From assembly GCA_023395735.1 (NCBI GenBank), contig JAEWYI010000078.1, positions 1 to 17,516 on the forward strand: 17,516 bases of DNA, in the 5' to 3' direction. The stretch is from Cyanobacteria bacterium OH_SFB_17. GTDB lineage: Bacteria; Cyanobacteriota; Vampirovibrionia; Gastranaerophilales; Gastranaerophilaceae. Below the pieces are notes generated by a model. That model made no database searches and was not told the DNA's origin. It saw only the letters and a list, made by a program, of their open reading frames with translations. Below are positions 9,306-15,458 of the stretch, in pieces. Position 1 is the first letter of the stretch, and the number at the start of each line of letters is the position of its first letter. A program made the position numbers and the translations under genes.

Positions 9306-10217
9306 TTAAATTAAATAAGATTCAACGTGAAGAATTTTATTATTTGTATCAAGAATGGCTTTTACCCCTGTTGGGAGGGTTAATTTTTCTTTTGCGTGGG
9401 TTATTTTAAACCCATCAAGAGTTGGGATTTGGTGTTTTTGTGCAAGTTCTTTTATAAATTCTGAAAAATATTCTTTTTCGGTGTTAAGAAAATCACCAAG
9501 GACGAGCCCTTTTATATTTTGTTTAAATTTTTCAATATTAAAAAGTTGGGTGAACATTTTATCTATTTTGTAGGCTGGTTCATTCAAATCTTCAGCAAAA
9601 AAGATAAAGTTTTCATCGGGTATAAAATCCATACCGCAAAGAGATGTTATGGTTGCCAGATTACCTCCAAAAAGTATTCCCTCGTCCACTCCTGAATAGT
9701 ATTCAAAACTATTGTTTTCGGGTGCTATATTGATTGGGGAGGTTGAGGTTAGGGTTTTGAAAAAAGAATTTTCTGTGTATTCACAAATTTTTTCGTCTCC
9801 GAAATCTCCTGATGCCATCGGTGAGTGGAAAGTAATTAGACCTGTTTTTTTATATATCATTGTCAAAAGTGCTGAAACATCTGAGTATCCGGCAAAAATT
9901 TTGGGATTATTTTTTATTATAGAAAAGTCAATTTTCTCTAATAATCTTATTACGCCATATCCGCCTCTTGCACATAAAATTGCATTTATAGATGTATCGC
10001 TGAAAAAATTGTGCAATTCTTCAACTTTTTTTTCATCACTTCCTGCAAGATATCTTTCTTTGTCGAAAATATTTTTAGACAAAACAACTTTAAATCCTTT
10101 TGATTCTAGATATTTTTGGGCTTTGAAAATTTTATTCTGTTCTTCTATGCACCCTGAAAGCGCCAAAATTCCTATTGTCTCGTTAATATTTAGTTTTTTT
10201 GGTTTAATTATGTTCAT
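9306..10217 (-). CDS. ldcA: LD-carboxypeptidase, peptidase family S66
   Basis: The family removes the terminal D-alanine from L,D-linked murein tetrapeptides in the cytoplasm during peptidoglycan recycling; some members (MccF-like) instead cleave microcin-type adducts. The 303-residue protein has the family layout: an N-terminal ARGGYG motif (83-88), the nucleophile elbow GYSD with S112, the glutamate of the FAEDLNEP segment (E209), and H274 in the THAKEKLTLPTG block, giving the Ser-Glu-His triad. No signal peptide is seen. Translation starts at ATG 10217 with a weak AGGTAG site. The gene converges on rpoC2 across a shared terminator and is divergent from dnaX across 113 bp. The symbol is given by family; the exact substrate is not proven, and an MccF-like immunity role is possible. 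Confidence 0.88.
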   Translation of the reverse strand: MNIIKPKKLNINETIGILALSGCIEEQNKIFKAQKYLESKGFKVVLSKNIFDKERYLAGSDEKKVEELHNFFSDTSINAILCARGGYGVIRLLEKIDFSIIKNNPKIFAGYSDVSALLTMIYKKTGLITFHSPMASGDFGDEKICEYTENSFFKTLTSTSPINIAPENNSFEYYSGVDEGILFGGNLATITSLCGMDFIPDENFIFFAEDLNEPAYKIDKMFTQLFNIEKFKQNIKGLVLGDFLNTEKEYFSEFIKELAQKHQIPTLDGFKITHAKEKLTLPTGVKAILDTNNKILHVESYLI

Positions 10218-10330
10218 AAATCTACCTATTTAAAAGCAATTACGATATAATAGTTTTAACATTAATATTGTTATAAGACAAGAAGAATTTCTGACAAGAA
10301 TTGAATAGTAGGATTAAAAAATATTAAAAT
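10218..10330. promoter_or_regulatory. Divergent ldcA/dnaX promoter region
   Basis: A perfect TATAAT lies at 10246-10251 on the plus strand, about 80 bp ahead of dnaX, without a good -35. A near-consensus TTAACA at 10256-10261 is followed by TATAAG at 10272-10277, but only 10 bp apart. I found no convincing minus-strand promoter. dnaX has at best a distant ribosome site (AGGA near 10310, about 17 bases from the ATG). Confidence 0.3.
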
Positions 10331-12217
10331 ATGAGTAAGTATATTCCGTTATATCGTAAATACAGACCAAAAAATTTGCAGGAAGTAGTTGGGCAATCCC
10401 ATATAAAGCGTGCTCTTACAAATGCAATTGAGTTGAATAAAATTTCTCATGCCTATCTTTTTACTGGCCCAAGAGGAACAGGAAAAACTTCTACTGCAAG
10501 AATTCTTGCAAAATCTCTTAACTGCCAAACAGGACCAACTTTGATTCCTTGTGAAGATTGTCCGAGTTGTATTGATATAAAAAACTCAAATCCAATTGAT
10601 GTAATTGAGATTGATGCGGCGAGCAACAGAAAAGTAGAAGATGCGCAAAATATTCTTGAAAAAATCCAGTATGTGCCTGTTAATGGGCGTTATAAGATTT
10701 ATATAATCGATGAAGTCCATATGCTGACAAATCATGCTTTCAATGCGCTTTTAAAAACTTTGGAAGAGCCGCCTGAAAATGTTATTTTTATATTGGCAAC
10801 TACAGAACCTCATAAAGTTTTGGAAACTATAATAAGCCGTTGTCAGCGCTTTGATTTTAGGAGAATTACAACAGAAGATATCGTTGAACATTTAAAATAT
10901 ATTGCAAAAGAAGAAAAAATCAAGATTGATGAAGAAGCTCTTTTGACAATTGCAAAAAGCGCATCAGGTGGAATGAGGGATTCCCTTGCACTGCTTGATC
11001 AGGTAAGTGTTCTTGACGGAGCAAAAGAAATAACTTCTGACGATGTTAACAAGCTTTTGGGAAGAATTTCTTTTGATGTTTTGTACAATCTTGTGTCAAA
11101 GATTATAGAATCAAATCAGCAAGAAGCGATAGAAATCTTGGATAATATTTATAATTCAGGTAACGAACCTGCTCAGATTTTAATAAATTTGTTGGGTTAT
11201 TTAAAAAATCTTTTGGTTGTGAAAAGTTGTGAAAAAAGTTCTCTTTTATTGGATTTGACCCAGCTTAACCAACCGCAGATTGATGAACTTAAAAAGCAAT
11301 GCGAAAACATTGACGCTCATCAAATCGTTTTCTTGATTGAAAAAACAGGAAATTATATAAAAGAAATAAAGGCAACAACAAGCCAGCAGTTGTGGTTAGA
11401 AATAGCGATAATTGATTTGGCTAATCTTGCGCAAAATTCTTCTCTTCTTCAACTGCAAGATAGAATTTTGAAGCTTGAGCAAGGTGGTGTTGCTAAAAGC
11501 GCGCCTTCCGCTCCTGCTTTTAAACCAGCAGAGATAAAAAAACTCGAACCTAAATCGGAACCGATAAAAGAGCAAACTGTAGAAAAACAAGTAAAAAAAC
11601 AAGAGCCACCAGCTCAAACGGTTGCTTCGAATAAAATAGAGGAGCCAAAAACTGAAGAAGTTAAGGTTGTTGAGCAGGAAGAAGATGTTCCGACTGTTCC
11701 TATGTCTAAACCGAAAACATCTGAAGGCGGAGTCGGTTTATTGTGGAACGATTTTTTGAAAAACATTTCAAGTCCTCCTACAATTTCGCTTTTGACCGAG
11801 CACACAAAACCAATTGAAATCTCAAAAGAAAAAATTGTAATCGGTAGTGAAAAGGAATTTGCGGTAAAGATGTTATCTTCCGATATGAAGAAAAAGACCC
11901 TTGCGCAGGCCTCGAAGGCGATGTTTGGAGTAGATGTTCCTGTTGTTATAAAATTGGCAGATGCAAGTGAGTTTGCAAATGTTGAAAAAAAAAATCTAGT
12001 TGAAGAATCTGCTGAAGCTACGCCTGCGAAAAAAACAACGCCGACTGCATCAAGAAATAATGAAGTCAACGATGATTCTAACATCTCAACAGATGATGAA
12101 GACACAGATTTTATTGAACACGAACTTGCAAAAAAGAAGAAAAAAGTTGAAAAAGTTATTACTTCTGATCAAGTTTCTATGGTTATGACACTTTTTGACG
12201 GAAAATATATAGATTAA
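10331..12217 (+). CDS. dnaX: DNA polymerase III clamp-loader subunit tau (gamma/tau)
   Basis: This is the AAA+ ATPase of the clamp loader, which loads the sliding clamp and, as tau, links polymerase cores and helicase. The 628-residue protein starts with the conserved YRKYRPK and VVGQ segments, so ATG 10331 is secure despite a poor ribosome site. Walker A is GPRGTGKT (46-53), the zinc module is C65, C74, C77 and C80, Walker B is at 123-129 (IYIIDEV), and the SRC arginine-finger motif is at 169-171. A lysine/glutamate-rich, proline-containing linker (about 400-450) leads to a C-terminal folded segment (about 455-545) resembling a tau C-terminal domain, then a low-complexity tail. An A10 run (11985-11994) and an A AAA AAG heptamer (12130-12136) could yield shorter gamma-like forms. 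The stop codon directly abuts the convergent gene's stop. Confidence 0.96.
   Translation: MSKYIPLYRKYRPKNLQEVVGQSHIKRALTNAIELNKISHAYLFTGPRGTGKTSTARILAKSLNCQTGPTLIPCEDCPSCIDIKNSNPIDVIEIDAASNRKVEDAQNILEKIQYVPVNGRYKIYIIDEVHMLTNHAFNALLKTLEEPPENVIFILATTEPHKVLETIISRCQRFDFRRITTEDIVEHLKYIAKEEKIKIDEEALLTIAKSASGGMRDSLALLDQVSVLDGAKEITSDDVNKLLGRISFDVLYNLVSKIIESNQQEAIEILDNIYNSGNEPAQILINLLGYLKNLLVVKSCEKSSLLLDLTQLNQPQIDELKKQCENIDAHQIVFLIEKTGNYIKEIKATTSQQLWLEIAIIDLANLAQNSSLLQLQDRILKLEQGGVAKSAPSAPAFKPAEIKKLEPKSEPIKEQTVEKQVKKQEPPAQTVASNKIEEPKTEEVKVVEQEEDVPTVPMSKPKTSEGGVGLLWNDFLKNISSPPTISLLTEHTKPIEISKEKIVIGSEKEFAVKMLSSDMKKKTLAQASKAMFGVDVPVVIKLADASEFANVEKKNLVEESAEATPAKKTTPTASRNNEVNDDSNISTDDEDTDFIEHELAKKKKKVEKVITSDQVSMVMTLFDGKYID
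11985..12003 (+). promoter_or_regulatory. Candidate slippage site (A10) in dnaX
   Basis: Ten consecutive A cover codons 552-555. A one-base gain (or -1 ribosomal shift) reaches TGA at 12001-12003; a one-base loss reaches TAG at 11997-11999. Either way a product of 555-557 residues results. The role in making a gamma-like subunit is inferred from known slippage in other bacterial dnaX genes. Confidence 0.45.
12130..12150 (+). promoter_or_regulatory. Candidate -1 frameshift heptamer A AAA AAG in dnaX
   Basis: GCA AAA AAG is read in frame at codons 600-602, placing the heptamer in the correct phase, the same as the E. coli dnaX frameshift site. A -1 shift meets TGA at 12148-12150, giving about 606 residues. 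I see no obvious stimulatory hairpin or upstream Shine-Dalgarno-like element. Confidence 0.35.
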
Positions 12218-12574
12218 TTAGGGTTTGTAAATCCCGATAAACTTAACTCTGTACAAAGGAACATACATATCACCGTTTTCGTTCCTGATTTTTAGACCGT
12301 CAAAATCTTTCGCGATTATTTTCCCTGTAATTCTCTGGATTGTTTTTCCTTTAAGAACTTTTGTTCTCACATCAACATAGTCGTTGAATATCAAAGAATC
12401 TTTTTCCCTTTGAAAGCTGTATAAATTTCCATCTTTTTTGTATTCAATCAATCCGCCGGACACAGTTTCTATCCTGCAAGGAGAAATATTTCCGCTTGCA
12501 TCAATAATTTCGTCCGCAAAAGAGAGACCCTGAGTTATTAAAAAAGCAAAACAAACTATAAAAATCTTTTTCAT
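12218..12574 (-). CDS. Small exported protein of unknown function
   Basis: This 118-residue protein has a clear signal peptide: MKK, a hydrophobic core (IFIVCFAFLITQGL) and a likely cleavage site after SFA, at residue 20. The mature part is about 98 residues, predicted to be strand-rich, with alternating hydrophobic and charged positions (GGLIEYKKDG, LKIRNENGDMYVPLY), and has a single cysteine (C33 of the precursor). I do not recognise a family. It is likely periplasmic or surface-exposed; no lipobox is seen. Translation begins at ATG 12574 after AAGGA. It appears to have its own promoter (12603-12631) although it lies downstream of the PHP gene on the same strand. Its TAA touches the dnaX TAA with no spacer. 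Confidence 0.75.
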   Translation of the reverse strand: MKKIFIVCFAFLITQGLSFADEIIDASGNISPCRIETVSGGLIEYKKDGNLYSFQREKDSLIFNDYVDVRTKVLKGKTIQRITGKIIAKDFDGLKIRNENGDMYVPLYRVKFIGIYKP

Positions 12575-12602
12575 AAATAATCCTTAATTGATTAACATTC
12601 AA

Positions 12603-12631
12603 ATTATATCCTGATATGTCCAAAAAGTCCA
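12603..12631 (-). promoter_or_regulatory. Promoter of the small exported protein gene
   Basis: On the minus strand, TGGACT (-35, at 12626-12631, four of six consensus bases) is 17 bp from a perfect TATAAT (-10, at 12603-12608). The -10 box is about 28 bp before the ATG at 12574. Confidence 0.6.
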
Positions 12632-12663
12632 GCACGGTCTTTGTACCTTGAAAAGAACTAACT

Positions 12664-13293
12664 TTATTTCAGCTCTCCGTGCTCATCGGTTCCGCCGGTT
12701 TTTATCAGTTCATATTTTTCTGCCAACCTAAACGCCGTTTCTGATTTGTGAAATTTAACAATTTTTCTGTGTCTTGCATAAGGATAATAACACTCAATTC
12801 CATCCAACCCAAGTTTTTTTAAATTTCTTACGAGTCTATCGAGACTTGGCGTAAAGCAACATGCAGGATGAGCAAGAACAGCAATTCCGCCTGCATTATG
12901 GATTGCTTTTATAACTCTTTTAGGATGTTTGAACGAAAAAATTCTAACCCAATCAGCTTCAGTCCCGCGTTTTGTTTTTGCGCACAGCGATTGAAGTTCC
13001 TTGTTGTTGAAATCTATTCCATATCCCAACATGTGAAGAAAAACTGTTCCATACCAACAATCAAACTCAATAGCAGGAATTACCATTTCTTCATCTGAAA
13101 TATTTGTTTTTAAATATGCGTTTAAAGTATTATGATCAGAAATCGCGATATGCTTTAACCCTTTTGCTTTCGCTTGCATTACAAGTGCTTCAGGAGTGCA
13201 TTTCCCATCAGAAAAGTCCGAGTGGATATGTAAATTTACGTCCTTTTCATAATCTTCGCCGCTGAATGATTTTATCAGTTCAATATAATTCAT
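12664..13293 (-). CDS. Compact PHP-domain metal-dependent phosphoesterase
   Basis: The polymerase-and-histidinol-phosphatase fold uses a trinuclear metal centre to hydrolyse phosphoesters; the closest group by eye is the TrpH/YciV type, which acts on nucleoside 3',5'-bisphosphates or RNA 5' ends. Metal ligands are visible in order: HIHSD (H22, H24), ISDH (D53, H54), E76, H87 in the LHMLGYGID segment, AHP (H142), and D203 and H205 in the final GGTDEHG motif. At 209 residues it is shorter than the roughly 280 typical of TrpH; the missing part is the helical insertion between the LGYGID and AIHNAGGIAVLAHP blocks. It ends only four residues after the last ligand. No signal peptide is seen, so it is cytoplasmic. 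It is transcribed from its own good promoter, divergent from the membrane protein gene. Confidence 0.85.
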   Translation of the reverse strand: MNYIELIKSFSGEDYEKDVNLHIHSDFSDGKCTPEALVMQAKAKGLKHIAISDHNTLNAYLKTNISDEEMVIPAIEFDCWYGTVFLHMLGYGIDFNNKELQSLCAKTKRGTEADWVRIFSFKHPKRVIKAIHNAGGIAVLAHPACCFTPSLDRLVRNLKKLGLDGIECYYPYARHRKIVKFHKSETAFRLAEKYELIKTGGTDEHGELK

Positions 13294-13323
13294 AATCTAT
13301 CCCGTTGTACATATTTCTTATTT

Positions 13324-13352
13324 ATTATAAACTAAATATTATTCATTGCCAA
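13324..13352 (-). promoter_or_regulatory. Promoter of the PHP phosphoesterase gene
   Basis: On the minus strand, TTGGCA (-35, at 13347-13352, five of six) lies 17 bp from a perfect TATAAT (-10, at 13324-13329), giving a leader of about 24 bases before ATG 13293. Its -35 is the left arm of the inverted repeat at 13347-13385. Confidence 0.7.
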
Positions 13353-13385
13353 ATCTTTCCCTTTTCGAAAATAAGAAATTTGGCA
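13347..13385. promoter_or_regulatory. Inverted repeat between divergent promoters, possible operator
   Basis: TGCCAAAT (13347-13354) is perfectly inverted as ATTTGGCA (13378-13385), and a 10-bp palindrome TTTTCGAAAA sits inside it (13362-13371). Each arm contains TTGGCA facing outward. The plus-strand copy at 13380-13385 is followed at 16 bp by TATCAA (13402-13407), a weaker -10 for the membrane protein gene. A repressor binding the dyad would cover both -35 boxes. Confidence 0.45.
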
Positions 13386-13424
13386 TAAATCTAAAATTAT
13401 TTATCAATTAGTACGGAGAAAAAG

Positions 13425-14363
13425 ATGGCAAAAGTTAAAGATAGTGTTTGGAGTATTTTTGGACAAAGTCTAAAATTGTATTTTACAAATTTTGGAAGCT
13501 TTTTCAAATTCATGGCTTTTCCTGTCCTCGGCCAAATTTTTGGAATACTCTTAACTCTTTTGGCATCATTTTTCTATGCCCAAAATCTGCCGAAATGGAT
13601 TGTTAAAGACGGACTCTTTGATAATTTTTCTATGATATTTATCGTACTTTTTATAATTACTCTTCCCGGTTTATTGATTTTTGCAAAAGCTTTTTGGGAC
13701 TACCTTGTTGCTTACGGGGCAGTTAATTCTATGTTGGATAATATGCTGAAATCAGGACGTGTCTACGATTTTTCTGCTCATACAGAACTTATTACAAGAA
13801 GAACTCCAAGTTTTGTTGCTTTATGGCTATTATTTGGTATCTTTTCACTTCTTGCGCTCTTCCCTCTGTTTTGGGTTATAGGCGGAATCCTTTTTGTATA
13901 TTTCATATTGATTTTCCAAGTCTTTACCTTTGAACCTGACAAATCACCCTTCGCATGTTTTCAAAAAAGCTTATCTATAATTAAAACTAACTTTGCAAGA
14001 ACCGTCGGGCTTATGGCGCTCATCGGCGGACTGACCTACTTTGTTATCCCAGAATTGATAAAATTTTTGCTCGACTTTGGGCATCTGCTCTCTTTCATTG
14101 TTATTCCGTTCGATATCTGGGCAAGCCAATTTCCAATCGATGATATAAATTTGCTCTTAGGCAAAACTCCAACTGCCTTTCAAATATCCTCGCTCTGGAT
14201 TGCAAAAACCCTCGTATCGTCATCTCTTGGCTATATAGTAATCTGTTTCACTCTCCCGCTTAGAAGTATTTGCTGGTCGCTTTGGTATAAAAATCTAAAT
14301 AAAGCTGAAATTAAGCTCGATAAAAAAATTCTAGACAGAGCCAAAAATGACGTGGAAGGTTAA
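13425..14363 (+). CDS. Polytopic inner-membrane protein of unknown function
   Basis: A 312-residue protein with about six or seven hydrophobic segments: roughly 25-51, 68-90, 128-148, 150-168, 193-215, possibly 217-230, and 256-278. An amphipathic N-terminal stretch (VWSIFGQSLKLYFTNFGSFF) and a conserved-looking soluble turn after the fourth segment (FEPDKSPFACFQKSLSIIKTNF) recall bacterial membrane proteins that are repeats of a DUF975/YciC-like or glycerophosphodiesterase membrane-domain type. I cannot assign it firmly. The C-terminus is basic and probably cytoplasmic. ATG 13425 follows GGAG at 13415-13418. It likely forms a two-gene unit with the zinc-ribbon gene 7 bp downstream. Confidence 0.8.
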   Translation: MAKVKDSVWSIFGQSLKLYFTNFGSFFKFMAFPVLGQIFGILLTLLASFFYAQNLPKWIVKDGLFDNFSMIFIVLFIITLPGLLIFAKAFWDYLVAYGAVNSMLDNMLKSGRVYDFSAHTELITRRTPSFVALWLLFGIFSLLALFPLFWVIGGILFVYFILIFQVFTFEPDKSPFACFQKSLSIIKTNFARTVGLMALIGGLTYFVIPELIKFLLDFGHLLSFIVIPFDIWASQFPIDDINLLLGKTPTAFQISSLWIAKTLVSSSLGYIVICFTLPLRSICWSLWYKNLNKAEIKLDKKILDRAKNDVEG

Positions 14364-14370
14364 GAACTAA

Positions 14371-14598
14371 ATGTTTAGATGCAAAAATTGTAAATCAATC
14401 GATAAATTTGAACTCATGTTTTCGCCCGACTACCAAGGCGATAGAAAATTTGTTCAAGAATATAACAAAAACGGCGAAATTTTGATAACCGTTGACGGCT
14501 ATACATTTGTGCCTGATTTGGCTTTCATGAACGATCACGCAGTTTGTCGCTATTGTGGACAAATTTATATCTGGGACTACGACTTACTTTTTCTGTAG
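14371..14598 (+). CDS. Small zinc-ribbon protein of unknown function
   Basis: This 75-residue protein has two CxxC knuckles, C4/C7 and C59/C62, that would join to bind one zinc ion, with a strand-rich segment between them (EILITVDGYTFVPDL). It starts 7 bp after the membrane protein's stop, with a GGAAGG site lying inside the preceding gene's last codons, so coupled translation is likely. The last codons (DLLFL) and the stop fall within a perfect 11-bp hairpin. No family is recognised; such small ribbons often bind nucleic acid or partner proteins, which is inference only. Confidence 0.7.
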   Translation: MFRCKNCKSIDKFELMFSPDYQGDRKFVQEYNKNGEILITVDGYTFVPDLAFMNDHAVCRYCGQIYIWDYDLLFL

Positions 14599-14608
14599 AA
14601 AAAGTAAG
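14583..14608 (+). terminator. Perfect hairpin spanning the zinc-ribbon gene's stop codon
   Basis: CTTACTTTTTC (14583-14593) pairs perfectly with GAAAAAGTAAG (14598-14608) around a TGTA loop, and the TAG stop (14596-14598) lies at the loop. No T-run follows, so it is not a typical rho-independent terminator; it may protect the 3' end or act at the RNA level. Beyond it, up to 14697, I see no gene. Confidence 0.4.
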
Positions 14609-14697
14609 CTTTCACTGTTGTAGTAAAATATAAAAACGAATACATGGAATAAAAATACCAACAAAAGAGAAAATTTAAAAAAAGAAAAGAGGATTTA

Positions 14698-15393
14698 GTG
14701 AGAAAGAACAATAGAAAAAACAATGAATTAAGACAAATAAAATTTACTAGAGATTACACCAAAAATGCGTTAGGCTCCGTTTTGGTTGAGTTTGGTGATA
14801 CAAAAGTTATTACGACCGCATCTGTTGATTTTTCTAAGCCAAAGTGGATGGATAAAGACTCTGCGCAAGGTTGGGTTACTGCTGAATATTCGCTTTTGCC
14901 TTCTTCGACAAATACAAGGTGTAAACGTGAAAGAACCAGTGTTTCTGGTAGAACTCAAGAGATACAAAGACTAATTGGCAGAAGCCTTAGAGCATGTGTT
15001 GATATGTCAAAGATGCCTGATGTTACCATTATTGTTGATGCTGATGTAATTCAGGCAGACGGTGGAACAAGAACAGCGAGTATTTGTGGTGGGTTTTTAG
15101 CTTTAAAGATTGCAGTGGATAAACTTTTGCAAGAAGGGAAATTGGCTCAAAATCCGATAATAGAACCTATAGCTGCAGTCTCAGCAGGAATCGTTGATGG
15201 AGAAGTTATGCTAGATTTGTGCTATGAAGAAGATTCAATAGCACAAGTTGATTCAAATATTGTCTTGACTAAAAGCGGAAAAATAATCGAGTTTCAGACT
15301 ACAGCAGAGGGTGAGCCTTTTATGCAGTCACAAATGATTGAGATTTTTGATTATGCACAAAAAGGTATTAATGATATCATTGCGCTTTATTAG
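14698..15393 (+). CDS. rph: Ribonuclease PH
   Basis: RNase PH is a phosphorolytic 3'-5' exoribonuclease that trims tRNA precursor 3' ends, working as a hexamer in the cytoplasm. The 231-residue protein matches along its whole length: GSVLVEFGDTKVI near the N-terminus, GWVTAEYSLLP, GRTQEIQRLIGRSLR (84-98), ADGGTRTAS (120-128) with the phosphate-binding GTR (123-125) and R85, and the catalytic aspartates D179 and D185. The start is GTG 14698 behind AGAGGA; no in-frame ATG fits the conserved N-terminus. The loop between TR (73-74) and SGRTQ is about two residues shorter than in E. coli-type enzymes. The usual partner rdgB is not next to it. A strong hairpin follows the stop by 13 bp. Confidence 0.95.
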   Translation: MRKNNRKNNELRQIKFTRDYTKNALGSVLVEFGDTKVITTASVDFSKPKWMDKDSAQGWVTAEYSLLPSSTNTRCKRERTSVSGRTQEIQRLIGRSLRACVDMSKMPDVTIIVDADVIQADGGTRTASICGGFLALKIAVDKLLQEGKLAQNPIIEPIAAVSAGIVDGEVMLDLCYEEDSIAQVDSNIVLTKSGKIIEFQTTAEGEPFMQSQMIEIFDYAQKGINDIIALY

Positions 15394-15406
15394 AAATATT
15401 TTTTGA

Positions 15407-15451
15407 AAACAAACGATAGGCGCCAGCTTCGCTGGCGCCTATCGTTTGTTT
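15407..15451. terminator. 21-bp perfect hairpin between convergent rph and the DHH gene
   Basis: Positions 15407-15427 pair without mismatch with 15431-15451 around a TTC loop; the top of the stem is GC-rich (GGCGCCAGC). T-rich ends inside the stem (GTTTGTTT on plus, CGTTTGTTTT on minus) suggest a bidirectional terminator, although no long T-run follows the stem directly. It could also be a repetitive palindromic unit. Confidence 0.7.
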
Positions 15452-15458
15452 AAACGTT

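Noticed and set aside
9712..10233. A 173-codon plus-strand reading frame opposite the LD-carboxypeptidase
   Set aside because: The minus-strand frame has the complete Ser-Glu-His triad and family motifs; the plus frame is a shadow.
11614..12105. A 163-codon minus-strand reading frame inside dnaX
   Set aside because: Low-complexity Ser/Phe-rich translation is a shadow of the Lys/Glu-rich dnaX linker, without a ribosome site or family features.
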